This document shows, piece after piece, positions 14,337 through 24,699 of a stretch of DNA of 64,000 bases (position 1 is its first letter; every line of letters starts with the position of its first letter). The notes below the pieces were generated by a model that was not told the origin of the DNA, ran no database searches, and saw only the letters and a list, made by a program, of their open reading frames with translations. This stretch comes from Vespa crabro (Eukaryota > Arthropoda > Insecta > Hymenoptera > Vespidae): positions 62,001 through 126,000 of the forward strand of contig NC_060965.1 of assembly GCF_910589235.1 (NCBI RefSeq). The letters run 5' to 3'. A program made the position numbers and the translations under genes.

Positions 14337-15687
14337 CATTGGCTTGCGCGATCAATCCTCTCTATTTCTTATGTATGAGCGGAGAAAGACGACATTTTCT
14401 CTTTCCTCTTTTTTCTTTTTTCTTTTTTTTTCATCGAATTATATCGATCGTCTGGAAATAACCTTGTTATTTCGTAGGGGAATTTCCATCTTCGAGATGG
14501 ACATTGTCGCCAACTCTTATTCCTATACCTTCGACCGAGTGCATCCTAAGCGTTATTATGGCAATTATAAGGGAAAAATCAATCGACTTAATTACATACG
14601 TTTCAACGTCGACCGTATCGAAAGATTAAAAAAAACTTACGACGTACATGTTGAACCCTTTGAAGAATATTGATACTCCGGTCTCGTTTACTCTCGGTAC
14701 TCGTAAACGTCCCGATTAAAAAAGAATAAAGATTAATCGATTCATCGCGACGGTTTTAAAAGTGAATCAACATTAGTAGATATAATCGGCAGGTCGTCGT
14801 ACCTTCCTCGTACAATGGAATCTTTCGACTCGACTCGATATCGAGAAAAAGATCGTCTCAAACGAATTAGCATCTTTACTCATCGCATTGACGCAAAGCA
14901 ACATCTTACGAGTTGCGCCATCGACGCGCGCCCAACCGTACGATTTATTAGTTTATACAGCTGCGTTTGATTAACCTTGCTTCATTATTCCAAACCGCGT
15001 CCCGTCTTCGTCCGTCGATAATCGAATTTATGATCGCCGAACGATGAGCAAAGTATGAGTTTGCAATTCCGATTGCGATCCCTCTCTAAACGATTATCCG
15101 TCGGATTAGTCATTAAAAAGGAGAAAAGGAAAGATCGCCGAGTAGATTCGAGAAATCTATTTAAATATCTACATACGTATTGACGATACTCTTGTGCTCG
15201 AAGAAGGTTACGAAGAAGGGAAGAATTAAGGAAGAAGATAGTAATAACGAAAATAAATTAAACGCGTGTTCTAGGTGAGAAGCCCCATAAATGCGTGGTA
15301 TGCGGTAAAGCGTTTTCGCAGAGCAGCAATCTGATCACTCATATGCGCAAGCACACGGGCTACAAGCCATTCCAATGTGGCCTCTGCGACAAGGCCTTTC
15401 AAAGAAAGGTCGATCTTCGGAGGCATCGAGAAGGTCAGCATCCAGCGGCGCCGGCGTTAGACTATCGCTCGCTTCAGGTTGCGTCGACTGGTGTCGGTGA
15501 ACAAAGTGCCATTCAACGTAACAACACCCGGCAACCTCGGTGCACGCCATCACCACCACCACCACCGCCGCCACCACCACCACCACCGCCGTCGTCACAA
15601 GCAACGATACAACCACCAGTACAGCCGCTCTCTGGTACCACCGCCAGCGGCAGCACAGCCCCGTACAGAACGATACCGGTTCCGGGT

Positions 15688-15729
<42 letters not shown>

Positions 15730-15732
15730 TGA
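952..15732 (+). CDS. sens: senseless, Gfi-1 family zinc-finger transcription factor (partial, 5' end outside window; exons 952-1169, 5279-5429, 15275-15732)
   Basis: The three exons join in phase (0 after 1169, 1 after 5429) to encode about 274 residues ending in a TGA. Four C2H2 fingers are visible: CKQC..H/H, CQYC..H/H, CVVC..H/H and CGLC..H/H, with the Gfi/Sens signatures [60 protein letters not shown] and FQRKVDLRRHRE. In this family the fingers bind an AATC core. Sens is a nuclear factor of sensory organ precursors that represses or co-activates with proneural bHLH proteins. Upstream lies a Ser/Pro-rich region with PLNLSTK. The C-terminus is longer than the short tails I know in the family and is rich in poly-Pro and poly-Ser. 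The start codon is not in the window. The identification is firm; the exact end of the tail assumes no further intron. Confidence 0.92.
2410..2503. repeat. (TA)n microsatellite
   Basis: About 90 bases of TA with a few TGTG interruptions, flanked by CGTACGTA palindromic sequence. Confidence 0.95.
3000..3048. repeat. (CAG/CAA)n trinucleotide tract
   Basis: Interrupted CAG repeats within the sens intron. They encode poly-Ser or poly-Ala in open frames, but without splice support. Confidence 0.9.
3246..3306. repeat. (CT)n microsatellite
   Basis: About 60 bases of pure CT dinucleotides in the sens intron. Confidence 0.95.
5279..5429 (+). CDS. sens: sens exon encoding zinc fingers 1 and 2
   Basis: The acceptor is ttgttacag|TG and the donor is ACCG|GTGAGT. 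The exon starts on the first Cys codon of finger 1 (TGC, 5279) and encodes finger 1, the linker SDTRPYP, finger 2 and the first base of the Gly in HTGEKPH. The next exon begins GT GAG AAG, which restores Gly-Glu-Lys. The residues are nearly invariant in the Gfi/Sens family. Reading past the donor runs into non-conserved sequence and stops at 5534-5536. Confidence 0.95.
5775..5829. repeat. (AC)n microsatellite
   Basis: About 27 AC units preceded by a CG alternation. Confidence 0.95.
7952..8048. repeat. (TAA)n trinucleotide microsatellite
   Basis: About 30 TAA/AAT units with three TGA variants near the left end. The poly-Ile reading across it is an artefact. Confidence 0.95.
9084..9106. repeat. 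Short tandem repeat, unit CTAACGTTC
   Basis: CTAACGTTC is repeated with slight variation in the sens intron. It is a minor feature. Confidence 0.6.
11064..11143. repeat. (TA)n microsatellite
   Basis: About 75 bases of TA in the large sens intron. Confidence 0.95.
12131..12164. repeat. (CA)n microsatellite
   Basis: About 17 CA units. The neighbouring 12040-12080 is rich in CGCTCGCT repeats. Confidence 0.95.
14300..14335. repeat. (GA)n microsatellite
   Basis: About 18 GA units in the sens intron. Confidence 0.95.
15275..15732 (+). CDS. sens: sens last coding exon: zinc fingers 3 and 4 and low-complexity tail
   Basis: The acceptor is gttctag|GT and the stop TGA is at 15730-15732. The first codons complete TGEKPHK, then finger 3 (CVVCGKAF..H..H) and finger 4 (CGLCDKAF..H..H, RKVDLRRHREGQH). 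After finger 4 come about 100 residues with no recognised domain. They contain a run of 13 prolines (CCA/CCG codons, about 15553-15591) and a Ser run from AGC codons (about 15689-15729) that reaches the stop. The AGC run sits in a CAG-type repeat, so length changes in multiples other than three would alter the terminus. A further intron in the tail cannot be excluded. Confidence 0.9.
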
Positions 15733-15979
15733 GATTCGTCTCACCGACCGCCCTTTCCTTCTTGCAGGTGTACGCACGATTCCATGCAGGATCACCGAAC
15801 GCGCGCGCCAAGCGTCGCACTATGATTCGACCACACTTCTTATTTAGTCTCACACCTTTCGAATCTCTGCCTTGTAAATAGTCCACGACGAATTGCTGCT
15901 GCTAAACGGAGATACGATTGATTACGATTATTTACAAGAAAGAATTTCATTCTTTCGTTCATTATCGTGTCCAACAGTA

Positions 15980-15988
15980 TATATATAC

Positions 15989-16043
<55 letters not shown>

Positions 16044-16053
16044 TATATATATA
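15980..16053. repeat. (TA)n microsatellite
   Basis: TA dinucleotides with ACAT interruptions, 250 bases after the sens stop. Confidence 0.95.
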
Positions 16054-16878
16054 TTTCGAATATGTACTTTAGATGCTTGGGAGACGGAGAAAATTTTTTG
16101 GACTATCTCTCGAACGTTGGTGAGTAAAGTTTAAATATATCCAATCCTTTGATCGCGTTAATATACGACAATTTTTTGGAAAAGAAAAGAAATGAAGAGA
16201 GAAACGAAAAAAGGAGGGGGGGACAGAGAGAGAGCGCGCGCGATGTTTTATCGATCGTCCAACGCTTCAATTTCTTCGCGTAGATATGTATGCACGCGTC
16301 AACGAGCCTCTAACAAAAAGTATTCGGTGAACATAATATATTAAAAAGCTCGAAAGAAAACAAAGGTCCCTAAAGTAAAAGTGTCATTATCCTAAAAACA
16401 ATGGTACAAATTTTCTGTCATTCGTTCGTCGTTGCGCTTCTTTCATATCGATCGACGCATTAACGTTGATTATTCTCGTGACGAAGAGACAACATATGCT
16501 GTCTCTTAAACGGTATTTTCTCGCAAGACTACTCCTATGTATTACATAATAAATACACGGGTTAATGTGAAATAAAGAAGGAAAAGAACAAACAAACGGA
16601 TCAAGAACGAAAATGGAAGCGTATTATCGTGAAACTCGAACAACGAAATCGTCGTAAAAGCAGATTCGCGTGTACAACTGGACGGGACGGATGGACGCTA
16701 GATCGGCTCGAAATAACACGCGAATACTAATGTATTCTTCTTTGACGTTGCGTTTGATTTTGAATAGGGAGACCATGGATCACGCGTCTATGACTCTTTA
16801 TGTCTTTTCGTGCTTGTCTCTTCTCCATCAGCGCAAACTCATCGAGGGAAACGAACACACGCGATAGTAAGTAAAGTA

Positions 16879-16882
<4 letters not shown>

Positions 16883-16938
<56 letters not shown>
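16883..16938. repeat. (CT)n microsatellite
   Basis: About 27 CT units with one TTT interruption. Confidence 0.95.
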
Positions 16939-17489
16939 GCTTACTCGCTTCGGATTCAACTTTCACACACAAAATTTGCCATTATATTGAATTTTTAAAC
17001 AATTACTGTACATTAGTGTTTGCGCTCTTTTAAAACGGCAAAGCTATAGCGGAAGAAGACATTTTTCTATTAATCGGAACGTTATAAATGTCTTTACTCA
17101 TTGCGAACGAATCTATCTAATAACGAATATCTGAAGAAAAATAGAAATAAGGAGTTTTAGAAAAGAACGTTGTTACCGAATCGGTGTTCCATTCCCGAAT
17201 GTTGCTTTGTTTGTTCTATTAATTTATACGTATTTACTGTCTTGACGATAATTCGTGTAAAATTGTAAACGGCATAATGAACTCATGACTTTATTTGTGT
17301 CGGGATATCTATCGAAATATTATACATATATAAAGAAAGTTTGAATAAAATACAAATTTATATATACTATTTGTAGAAAATTATATTATAATGTAGCAAA
17401 GATTATTCATGAATGAAATAACATGAACCGTCCACTCGTTTCGTTGATTCATTTGTATGTGTGCGTGGATGCGTGCGTGCGTGCGGTTA

Positions 17490-17501
17490 TATATATATAC
17501 A

Positions 17502-17567
<66 letters not shown>
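17490..17567. repeat. (TA)n microsatellite
   Basis: TA run with a few ACAT/GTAT interruptions. Confidence 0.95.
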
Positions 17568-18312
17568 AAATATGTATTTTATGCTTAAGCGAAAATTTAT
17601 TATACAAATATGACACGCATCTAGAGATGTGTACGCAGATGGCATCAAGAACGTCCAATGCCCTGATTAATGCATTTTGCCTGATTTTGACAAATTTTAT
17701 GAATTTTAAATAAGAATCAAACAACTTATCCTACATTTAATTAATTTCTCCGCATTATCTGATACACGTAAATACCTAAATGATGATTTTCCTGTTGCCA
17801 TCGTATATAATAGAAAATTATTTATTTGCTACTAATAATTCATATAAATAAATATCTATTTGGACGCATAGATATTCCAAAATAAAATGTTTAACGGTAT
17901 CAAGATAAAATATTATTATGATTTCATCTTATAAAATCTCATTAGTTATTATTTTTCATATATTTTAAATATTTCATTTAAACGATCGTTTCTTTTTTAT
18001 TCCCATTATATGTAAGTATGCTCTTGAAAGATCGTGTAAGTGATTAATACAAATGAATATTATTAATAACATAGAGCGCTCTTTATCTATTACTTGTCAT
18101 AGTCTATCAAAGCCAAAGTCGTACGGTTAGAGAGATTTTTTTGTACCGGTAAATAATTCAATTTTGGAAGCAGCGAGAATGAAACAGACATTAGATCGTT
18201 TCATCATTTCTGCCGTAATTTCTACGGACGCGAAAAAAGTTTTATCATTTTGACGTAACATTTCTGATATACGACAGAAATTATGCAACGATCTCATAGA
18301 TTTTCGCTGTAG

Positions 18313-18314
<2 letters not shown>

Positions 18315-18358
<44 letters not shown>

Positions 18359-18371
18359 ACACATATATATA
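18315..18371. repeat. (CA)n microsatellite passing into (TA)n
   Basis: About 24 CA units followed by a short TA run. Confidence 0.95.
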
Positions 18372-18723
18372 TTTGCGAATTGGTGATAACAAGTGCAAAA
18401 TTTGATGGCGAAATAAAAATGGAAAGAAGAACTTTCGTATGGTCGATTGTATAGTACCGAGAATGTATGAAAAAAGAATACATATATAAAGTAGGTATAT
18501 AAGCGTGCAAATGTACTTTTAACGATCGATGCACAATTATTCGTACAAATACGTGAATTTTAACTAACGATACTTAACCTTTTACGCATCTGTACATTTT
18601 TTCCTCTTGTGTCCACGTTTCACTATAATCTGCATCTCGTACATTTCTGCTGTATATGTATGGTACATTTGAAAATTTCTATATATGTAAGTACTTTTGA
18701 ATTTCTTTACGAAAATAGATACC

Positions 18724-18724
<1 letters not shown>

Positions 18725-18772
<48 letters not shown>

Positions 18773-18790
18773 GCGCGCGCGCGCGCGCAC
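18725..18790. repeat. (CA)n followed by (CG)n
   Basis: About 24 CA units, then an alternating CG stretch of about 16 bases. Such alternation is prone to Z-DNA. Confidence 0.95.
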
Positions 18791-18903
18791 TATGCGAATA
18801 ATTCTCTGAAATCGATTGTAAAAAATATAAAAAAAAATCGAAACGCGAAAAGCTTCACATTTCGAAATTCGTTGTATAAGAGAAAAATCATAGCGGCTAG
18901 AGG

Positions 18904-18911
18904 ACCAAAGA
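18904..18911 (+). promoter_or_regulatory. sens: Candidate miR-9a target site, 8-mer
   Basis: ACCAAAGA is the full complement of miR-9a positions 2-8 plus the A opposite position 1. In Drosophila, miR-9a represses sens through its 3' UTR, which is established knowledge. The site is about 3.2 kb downstream of the sens stop, so it matters only if the 3' UTR extends this far. Confidence 0.4.
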
Positions 18912-18943
18912 TAGTATAAACTGGACCCGGCTGATTGGTAATC

Positions 18944-19024
18944 TTCGGGTTTTTTGTAAAGAAAATAAAGGAGATGGTTTGAAAATGGTTATTTGTACTT
19001 TGAAAGTACTTTTAAAAACCCGAA
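18944..19024 (+). other. Foldback element (11-bp perfect stem) in the candidate sens 3' UTR
   Basis: TTCGGGTTTTT (18944-18954) is perfectly complementary to AAAAACCCGAA (19014-19024). Four more pairs, AAAG/CTTT, follow after an asymmetric bulge. Inside lies the palindrome GTACTTTGAAAGTAC (18995-19009). It starts 33 bases after the miR-9a-type octamer. The loop is too unpaired for a typical miRNA precursor. Confidence 0.5.
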
Positions 19025-19663
19025 ACAAAAATCAAAGCCTTCGGTCCTTCTTACGCGCTAGTATAATTAGTATATTAAGAGTATATTTACGATCGGATCG
19101 ACTTAAAGTCGAAACCGAGTAAAGTGCTCGGCCATTGCTTGTTTATGAGCGAATCTATGATAATGGGTACGGTATCGTCGTCACTGCTTCGAAATTTCTT
19201 CTTTTCCTTTTTTATCCTTAAGGAGAATTCAAACGTGTGTTGAGACGCGTTCTTTATATGCGAATGATCGTTTACAGTTACTCGATAAGAAGATAAACAT
19301 AAGAGAAATCAAACCAATAGATAAATAAGTATATCATTCTGTCGTGTAGAATATGTATGCATGTACGCGTGTATGTTTGAGAGCGAGATAATATGAAAAA
19401 AAAAGAGAAAAAGAAAAAAAGAAAAAAGAAGAAAAGGAAATAGACGGTAGATGAGCAAATTTCACGAGATGAAAGAATAAGTGCAAGTACGAATGGAAAA
19501 ATTGCATTAGTTGATAAACCAAAAATATGTTTATTATTGCTAAAAGAAGATATTGATTGAATAAAATGTTTTCTTATATGTTTCTCGTCTTTCCATTATA
19601 TCCGAATACATGTTTCATATTTTTTATATCCATTTTTCCTAAAATTTTACCATTGATTATTTA

Positions 19664-19670
19664 ACCAAAG
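19664..19670 (+). promoter_or_regulatory. sens: Candidate miR-9a target site, 7-mer
   Basis: ACCAAAG, complement of miR-9a positions 2-8, followed by T rather than A. This is the second such match in the AT-rich region downstream of sens. Confidence 0.3.
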
Positions 19671-19830
19671 TTATATATCAGATCGATTATTCTGATCGAG
19701 TCAGGTATCAATCGAGATGGTTTTCAATATTCATACTAATGATAGTACATAAACGAGTATTGCGTTACGATTTTATAACGACAGGGGTATAAGTTTAGGG
19801 ATATAAGTATAGAGAAGTAAAAGGAAACAC

Positions 19831-19838
19831 ACACACAC

Positions 19839-19882
<44 letters not shown>

Positions 19883-19895
19883 GTATATATATATA
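19831..19895. repeat. (AC)n/(TA)n compound microsatellite
   Basis: A short AC run passes into TA repeats with GTAT interruptions. Confidence 0.95.
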
Positions 19896-21498
19896 CGTAC
19901 AAGTGCGGTTGAAATGGCAATATATTTGAAAGCAATTCAAACGTATGTCAACTATTTGCAACAAGTCATGTACCTGCGAAAGAGACGAACGATTTAGATT
20001 ATACACGTGCTAAGAAAAGTAATCTTTAAGGAAGAATGCAAAGAGAGAAAGTAGTACACGTTCGTAATTTTTGGCAAAAAGTGGTTTCGATAGGATATAT
20101 TACAGAAGTACATTACAGTTTATTTCGACGGTCATTTATTTTATTTAAGAGAACAGTAATCCCAATGAAGCGGTTCGCATTCGAGATTTTTATTACCATA
20201 AACGCCGATTGATGCGGTTTATCCCAAATCGGGCCTGATTTAAAAATAAAAACGTTACTCTTTCTCGGTAAATGGAACGCAAGCCGGACGCATTTAAGAA
20301 ACGGTAAATACCGAAGAATTTCGAGCGAAATAGGTATATACGTACTTAAGTACGTAATATATGTGCGTCTATATACGTTTCTGGGATTAAGATTGTTGGT
20401 GAATTAAGAGCGTGGAGCAATCGATGGTTCTCACTGTTTTAAATGCGAATTGAAAGGGGAGAAAGCGGGAGGAGAAGGGGGAGTGGGAGAAGCAATGTTC
20501 GAAACACGAATGAATTAGACGGACGTTTTTACATCAATTTCAGTTACACGAAAAGTTACACTTTTTTTTGTTTCGTTTGGTATGATAATAAAGTAAGTCG
20601 AAAGCGGAAGTTGGAGATGCTACGAAGGCGTGGGATTCGCAGGTGCACGAGAGGAAGGAACTATAACGAAAGCCGGACAATTTTGCTCCTCTTTGGAAAC
20701 ACGTGCGTGAGAAACGCTACCCTCACTTGGAAGAGGACTAATACGCGAGTACGATAGGTAACGTCTTTGCTTTCGATCGTGCTAATGCGTTTAACGGTTA
20801 AAATCCACCTGTAGTTGTCTGATAAATCGACAATAGAGAGAAGATGGAGTAATTCTAACACGTGCGCTTAGAGATGCCTGAGATAATAGAGAATTTAGGT
20901 CCGACGAACGGGTGGAAAAAATTCGTTGATATTTTCTTTGAGAAAAAGCTACGCGCAAGTAGGCAAGTGCATCTACGTATTATGGAGGAATGCTATCCTT
21001 ATACAGAAACAGGTAATTATATTATAATCTTTTAATTTACGATACCGATCATATTGATTCGTATCAAATACGAAATTACGCCATACTTGTTCTTTACAAC
21101 GATAGTTCGATCGATATGCAAATTGGGGAAGAAAGGATTCGGCGGTGAAGAAAGCGAACGAGTCGCATCCTCGAGCTTCCGTAAACTTTCCTTCCAAAAA
21201 GTGCTTGCTTTGGCGTGCAATAAGAAACGAATAAAACCTGTTTACGCTTGGATAACTTTGAGGGAAGAAGAAAAATCGTAAAAGGTTAAAATAAGTTTGA
21301 CACGTTTCGTAACGGCGAGCACTTCGATTGATACATATTTAAAGTGGCAAGGAAAATTTTGGGAGCGGAAGAAAGCGCAAAAGCCCTTGTAGTTTCTCGT
21401 ATTTTCGACTTTTGCATAGTCCGTAGCAAGTACGCATATACAGTATACAAGAGACTCTCTTACTCGAATAGAAATATTTGATGGTATCGGAGGCTTTG

Positions 21499-21542
<44 letters not shown>
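21499..21542. repeat. (CT)n microsatellite
   Basis: About 20 CT units in intergenic DNA. Confidence 0.95.
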
Positions 21543-21543
<1 letters not shown>

Positions 21544-22343
21544 AAATAGAGCATACTCGCCGAAAAACGCGATTCCATCTCGCACAATATATACGTAATA
21601 CAAAGAGAGATCCATAGTAGTAGGATCGTTTTAAATGATACGTTTATAATTACATGCAGGCTCTTGCAGGTGCACCCTTAGATCGTTCCAACATCTTCGT
21701 ACGTATGCGTGTACGTACGTATACATTTCTAGCCGAGCCTCGGCTAGTAAAACATTCCTCGCTTTTCTGTGACTATTTAAATTGATGATGCGTGAGAATA
21801 CCGGCATGAATACGAAGGATAATGCGATAAATTAATAGACGGTGGAAAGACCGCAAGTTCAATCCACCTGCGGTGTTTTTTCACCAAAAAAGAAAATAAA
21901 AAAAAGGAAGAACGTAATACATAGATACGCGTCTACGTGTACGTTTATACTTCTCTTCTCAATCGTCAGACGGAGGAGAAAATGGAAGCCCGTAAAGGAG
22001 TTTCTCCATAAATCTGAAAAGGAATCAATTGTGGAATCGTCTAGCCGATGACAGGTGCTCGTAGATCCGCGACAACGCGGAAGTCGTTGAACGGAATAAT
22101 GAAAGGGCGGTGCGACGGCTGATAGGACCGCCGAAGAAAAGGGTGTAATATTCTTGCAAATCTCGCGCACGCACCACCGCAAATTACTACCGGGTGCGCC
22201 CGCTGGCCGAATCATATTTTCTCTCTTTCTTTTTTTTTTTTCTTCTTTTCTTTCCACCTCCTTTCTCGCTCCTTCTTCTTCTACTTACGCACCGTGAAAT
22301 ACGCGGCACGAGTCGAGGCGGATTAGAGTTGTTGGGCAGGAAC

Positions 22344-22380
<37 letters not shown>

Positions 22381-22465
22381 GAGAGATGGCACGAAGAGAA
22401 GAGGCGGGGGTGCAATACGAGCCGAGCCGAGCCGAGCCACGCAAACACAACGCGCCGCACCATCT

Positions 22466-22498
22466 GTTGCATCGCAGACGTTGCATCGCAGACGTTGC
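22466..22498. repeat. 14-bp tandem repeat, unit GTTGCATCGCAGAC
   Basis: Two exact copies (22466-22479, 22480-22493) plus the start of a third. It is preceded by a GAGCC pentamer repeat near 22418-22437. Confidence 0.9.
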
Positions 22499-23276
22499 TT
22501 CGGCTTTCGCGAAGATACCATATGCTCTCTCTCTCTCTCTCCCTCTCTGCTTAATGCATCGCTATGCGGCCAAATAAGGTTATACGTTTACTATTTCGAG
22601 CTGATTTCTGTCATGTTGCGAACGTTCCTTGGGCATAGAATGTACAAGGTGCATTCACGTACATAGTGTATAATCATTTCCGAATATAACTATATTTATA
22701 TACGAGTACGTTGTTCCTTTTCGAATACGTATAGTTTTAAGGAGACATATTGTAGATCGAATAAAGGCAACGGACGAAAATTCATACAGGTCGTGCATGA
22801 ATATACGATTTTTCTTCGGCCAACAACACTCGGTAAGATCTCTTTATTCGATAGACTCATCGACCCTTCGTTTCGAATGCTCGCTCGACCCTCGGTTTCG
22901 AGATCGTTCATCACCTGCTCAATTTCACGAAGTCGATCGTGGCACTCACGTCTTCATTTTCCCAAGTGAAAAGTCCTTACTTTACGCTTGTAAGAAACTC
23001 GCAAGGAACGCTCTAACGAGTCGACGATAATTAAGTAATATATAGGAAAATATTTTCGCGACATACCCCTTTATCAAGAAATTTTTTACATCTTTCAAAA
23101 TTTCCTTCTTTCGCAAAACATTTTACCGATAACGATAATGTGTATTGAGGTAAAAAAGAATTAGAAATTGATTATCTCATAGCTTTTTCTCGCTCTCGCG
23201 GGTACGGAACAAAGGTGAAAACAAGGGAGCGCGCCAGCTGGTAAATGCAGCTACAAAGGGGTTCACATCGAGGAGG

Positions 23277-23336
23277 AGACGAGGAGGAGGAGGAGGAGGA
23301 GGAGGAGGAGGAGGAGAAGAAGAGGAGGAGGAGGCG
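23277..23336. repeat. (GGA)n trinucleotide tract
   Basis: About 19 GGA/GAA units. On the minus strand it reads as poly-Pro or poly-Ser, which is not taken as coding. Confidence 0.95.
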
Positions 23337-23395
23337 TCCTCAAAGCTAACAAACATCGAAGCACTTGGCAAGGAAGTTTTTCCGAAATGAAATGA

Positions 23396-23425
23396 CCGAT
23401 ATCATTGATATCGGCCAACTTGGCC
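23396..23425. promoter_or_regulatory. Two overlapping perfect palindromes
   Basis: CCGATATCA-T-TGATATCGG (23396-23414) shares its last GG with GGCCAA-C-TTGGCC (23413-23425). Both are perfect with a single central base. The layout is typical of paired dimer-binding sites, but the factor is unknown. Confidence 0.45.
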
Positions 23426-23782
23426 GAGCACCTAAATACCCTGGATAGCCTTTATAGCCCGCTCGATTTGTCCGGTATGTATTAATCCTACAAAATTACG
23501 ATTCGATGAGGATCCTTTAACGCGTCATCCGCTCTGAAGTCGATATTGAAGCTTTTCTCCTCCTCGAGTGTACCCTCCTTTTTCTTTTTTTTTTTTTTGC
23601 CATACGTATGGCCACGCGTCGACGCGTGCTTTCCCCCCCTCCCACCCCCGAGGACGGTTTTTAGACGGAGGAGAGGGATCTCACTGCCTGATTCTAAATG
23701 CACGCGAGTATATATAGATGACCGAGAGACACGCTATGAAAAGGTTATGAAAAATAAGAGATCTCTAATCGGGTCTTGAAAC

Positions 23783-23800
23783 GGGCAGGGGCAGGGCGGG
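23783..23800 (+). other. Canonical G-quadruplex motif
   Basis: GGG-CA-GGGG-CA-GGG-C-GGG: four tracts of at least three G with loops of only 1-2 bases, which favours a stable quadruplex. No gene is adjacent. Confidence 0.6.
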
Positions 23801-24222
23801 TTTCTGTCGAGAACCGACTGAAGACATCGATTGCATTTTTCTTTCTTTTTCTTTTTAATTTCTCATGCCTTTCAATTATTATTTCGGGTTTTTAGGTAAA
23901 GCGACGAGAAGGAAAGATACGAGAAAAGATTGGAGAAAAATAAAAGAGGTCTCGTGCGAAGAGATAGAAAATATGGCGGTTCTACGATACCACCTGGCCC
24001 GTATATCGCTTGATTGGACGTGTATCCAAAGCTTAGAACCGTTTAGTACGTTTCTTCCTGCATGCTTTATATTATCCTCCGCATATATTTGACGCATATA
24101 TTACGCCTGTGTGGGAACTTTCAACGAAGGTTATACTCACGCTCTCTTTCTACGTAGGAGTATATCAAACGAAATTTGTTAAAACTAATTGGTGAAGCGT
24201 CCAAGATAAGTAAGTCGATTAT

Positions 24223-24322
<100 letters not shown>

Positions 24323-24699
24323 GTACGCAATGCTTTGCGATAATTAAATCAGAAGGCCAACGTTCGCAAATTTTTCTTGAGTTTGACTTTCTTTATCGAA
24401 AAAGCCAGATCGATAAGCCAGTTAGATTCTAGAAGAACAACAGAACGCGGAACAATACGATCGACCCCAAGAATATACGTCGATCGAGTTGTGAAAAATC
24501 GATCGGATCCCCCTTAGGTGTGAAATTGTATCTGCCACATGGCACGCGCTCGCAAAACCTCGGTAAAAGCGTACAAGAAACCGAGGGTGAAGTCGTTTTG
24601 TCAAATATTCGATAGAAATAAAAGATAGAAGTTTGAAGAAAGGTTCGCGATTAAGAGCAATGATTTGGAGTCGATCGGTCGTTCTCCGTTTAATTACTT

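Larger units (their letters stand above)
5430..15274 (+). other. sens: sens intron (phase 1, 9.8 kb)
   Basis: Donor GTGAGT and acceptor gttctag. No exon is visible in it. It carries (AC)n at 5775-5829, (TAA)n at 7952-8048, (TA)n at 11064-11143, (CA)n at 12131-12164 and (GA)n at 14300-14335. The stretch 8130-8800 is repeat-free, richer in GC and CpG, and has CAGCTG boxes near 8362 and 8562. Further CAGCTG boxes lie near 13940 and 14956. These are the parts where an enhancer would be sought first. The direct repeat CGGTCGGTAA occurs twice at 12240-12271. Confidence 0.8.
15733..20100 (+). other. sens: Probable long AT-rich 3' UTR of sens
   Basis: After the sens stop the sequence becomes clearly AT-richer than the introns and the DNA beyond about 20.1 kb. 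It holds no credible exon. AATAAA-type signals occur repeatedly (for example near 16548, 17344, 18410, 18960 and 19560), so the true cleavage site cannot be chosen. It contains an ACCAAAGA octamer, an ACCAAAG heptamer and a foldback between them, as well as (TA)n, (CT)n and (CA)n tracts. UTR identity is inferred from position and composition, with no splice or transcript evidence. Confidence 0.4.

Noticed and set aside
15335..15886. 183-codon minus-strand frame opposite the last sens exon
   Set aside because: It is the antisense shadow of the conserved zinc-finger exon and its repeats.
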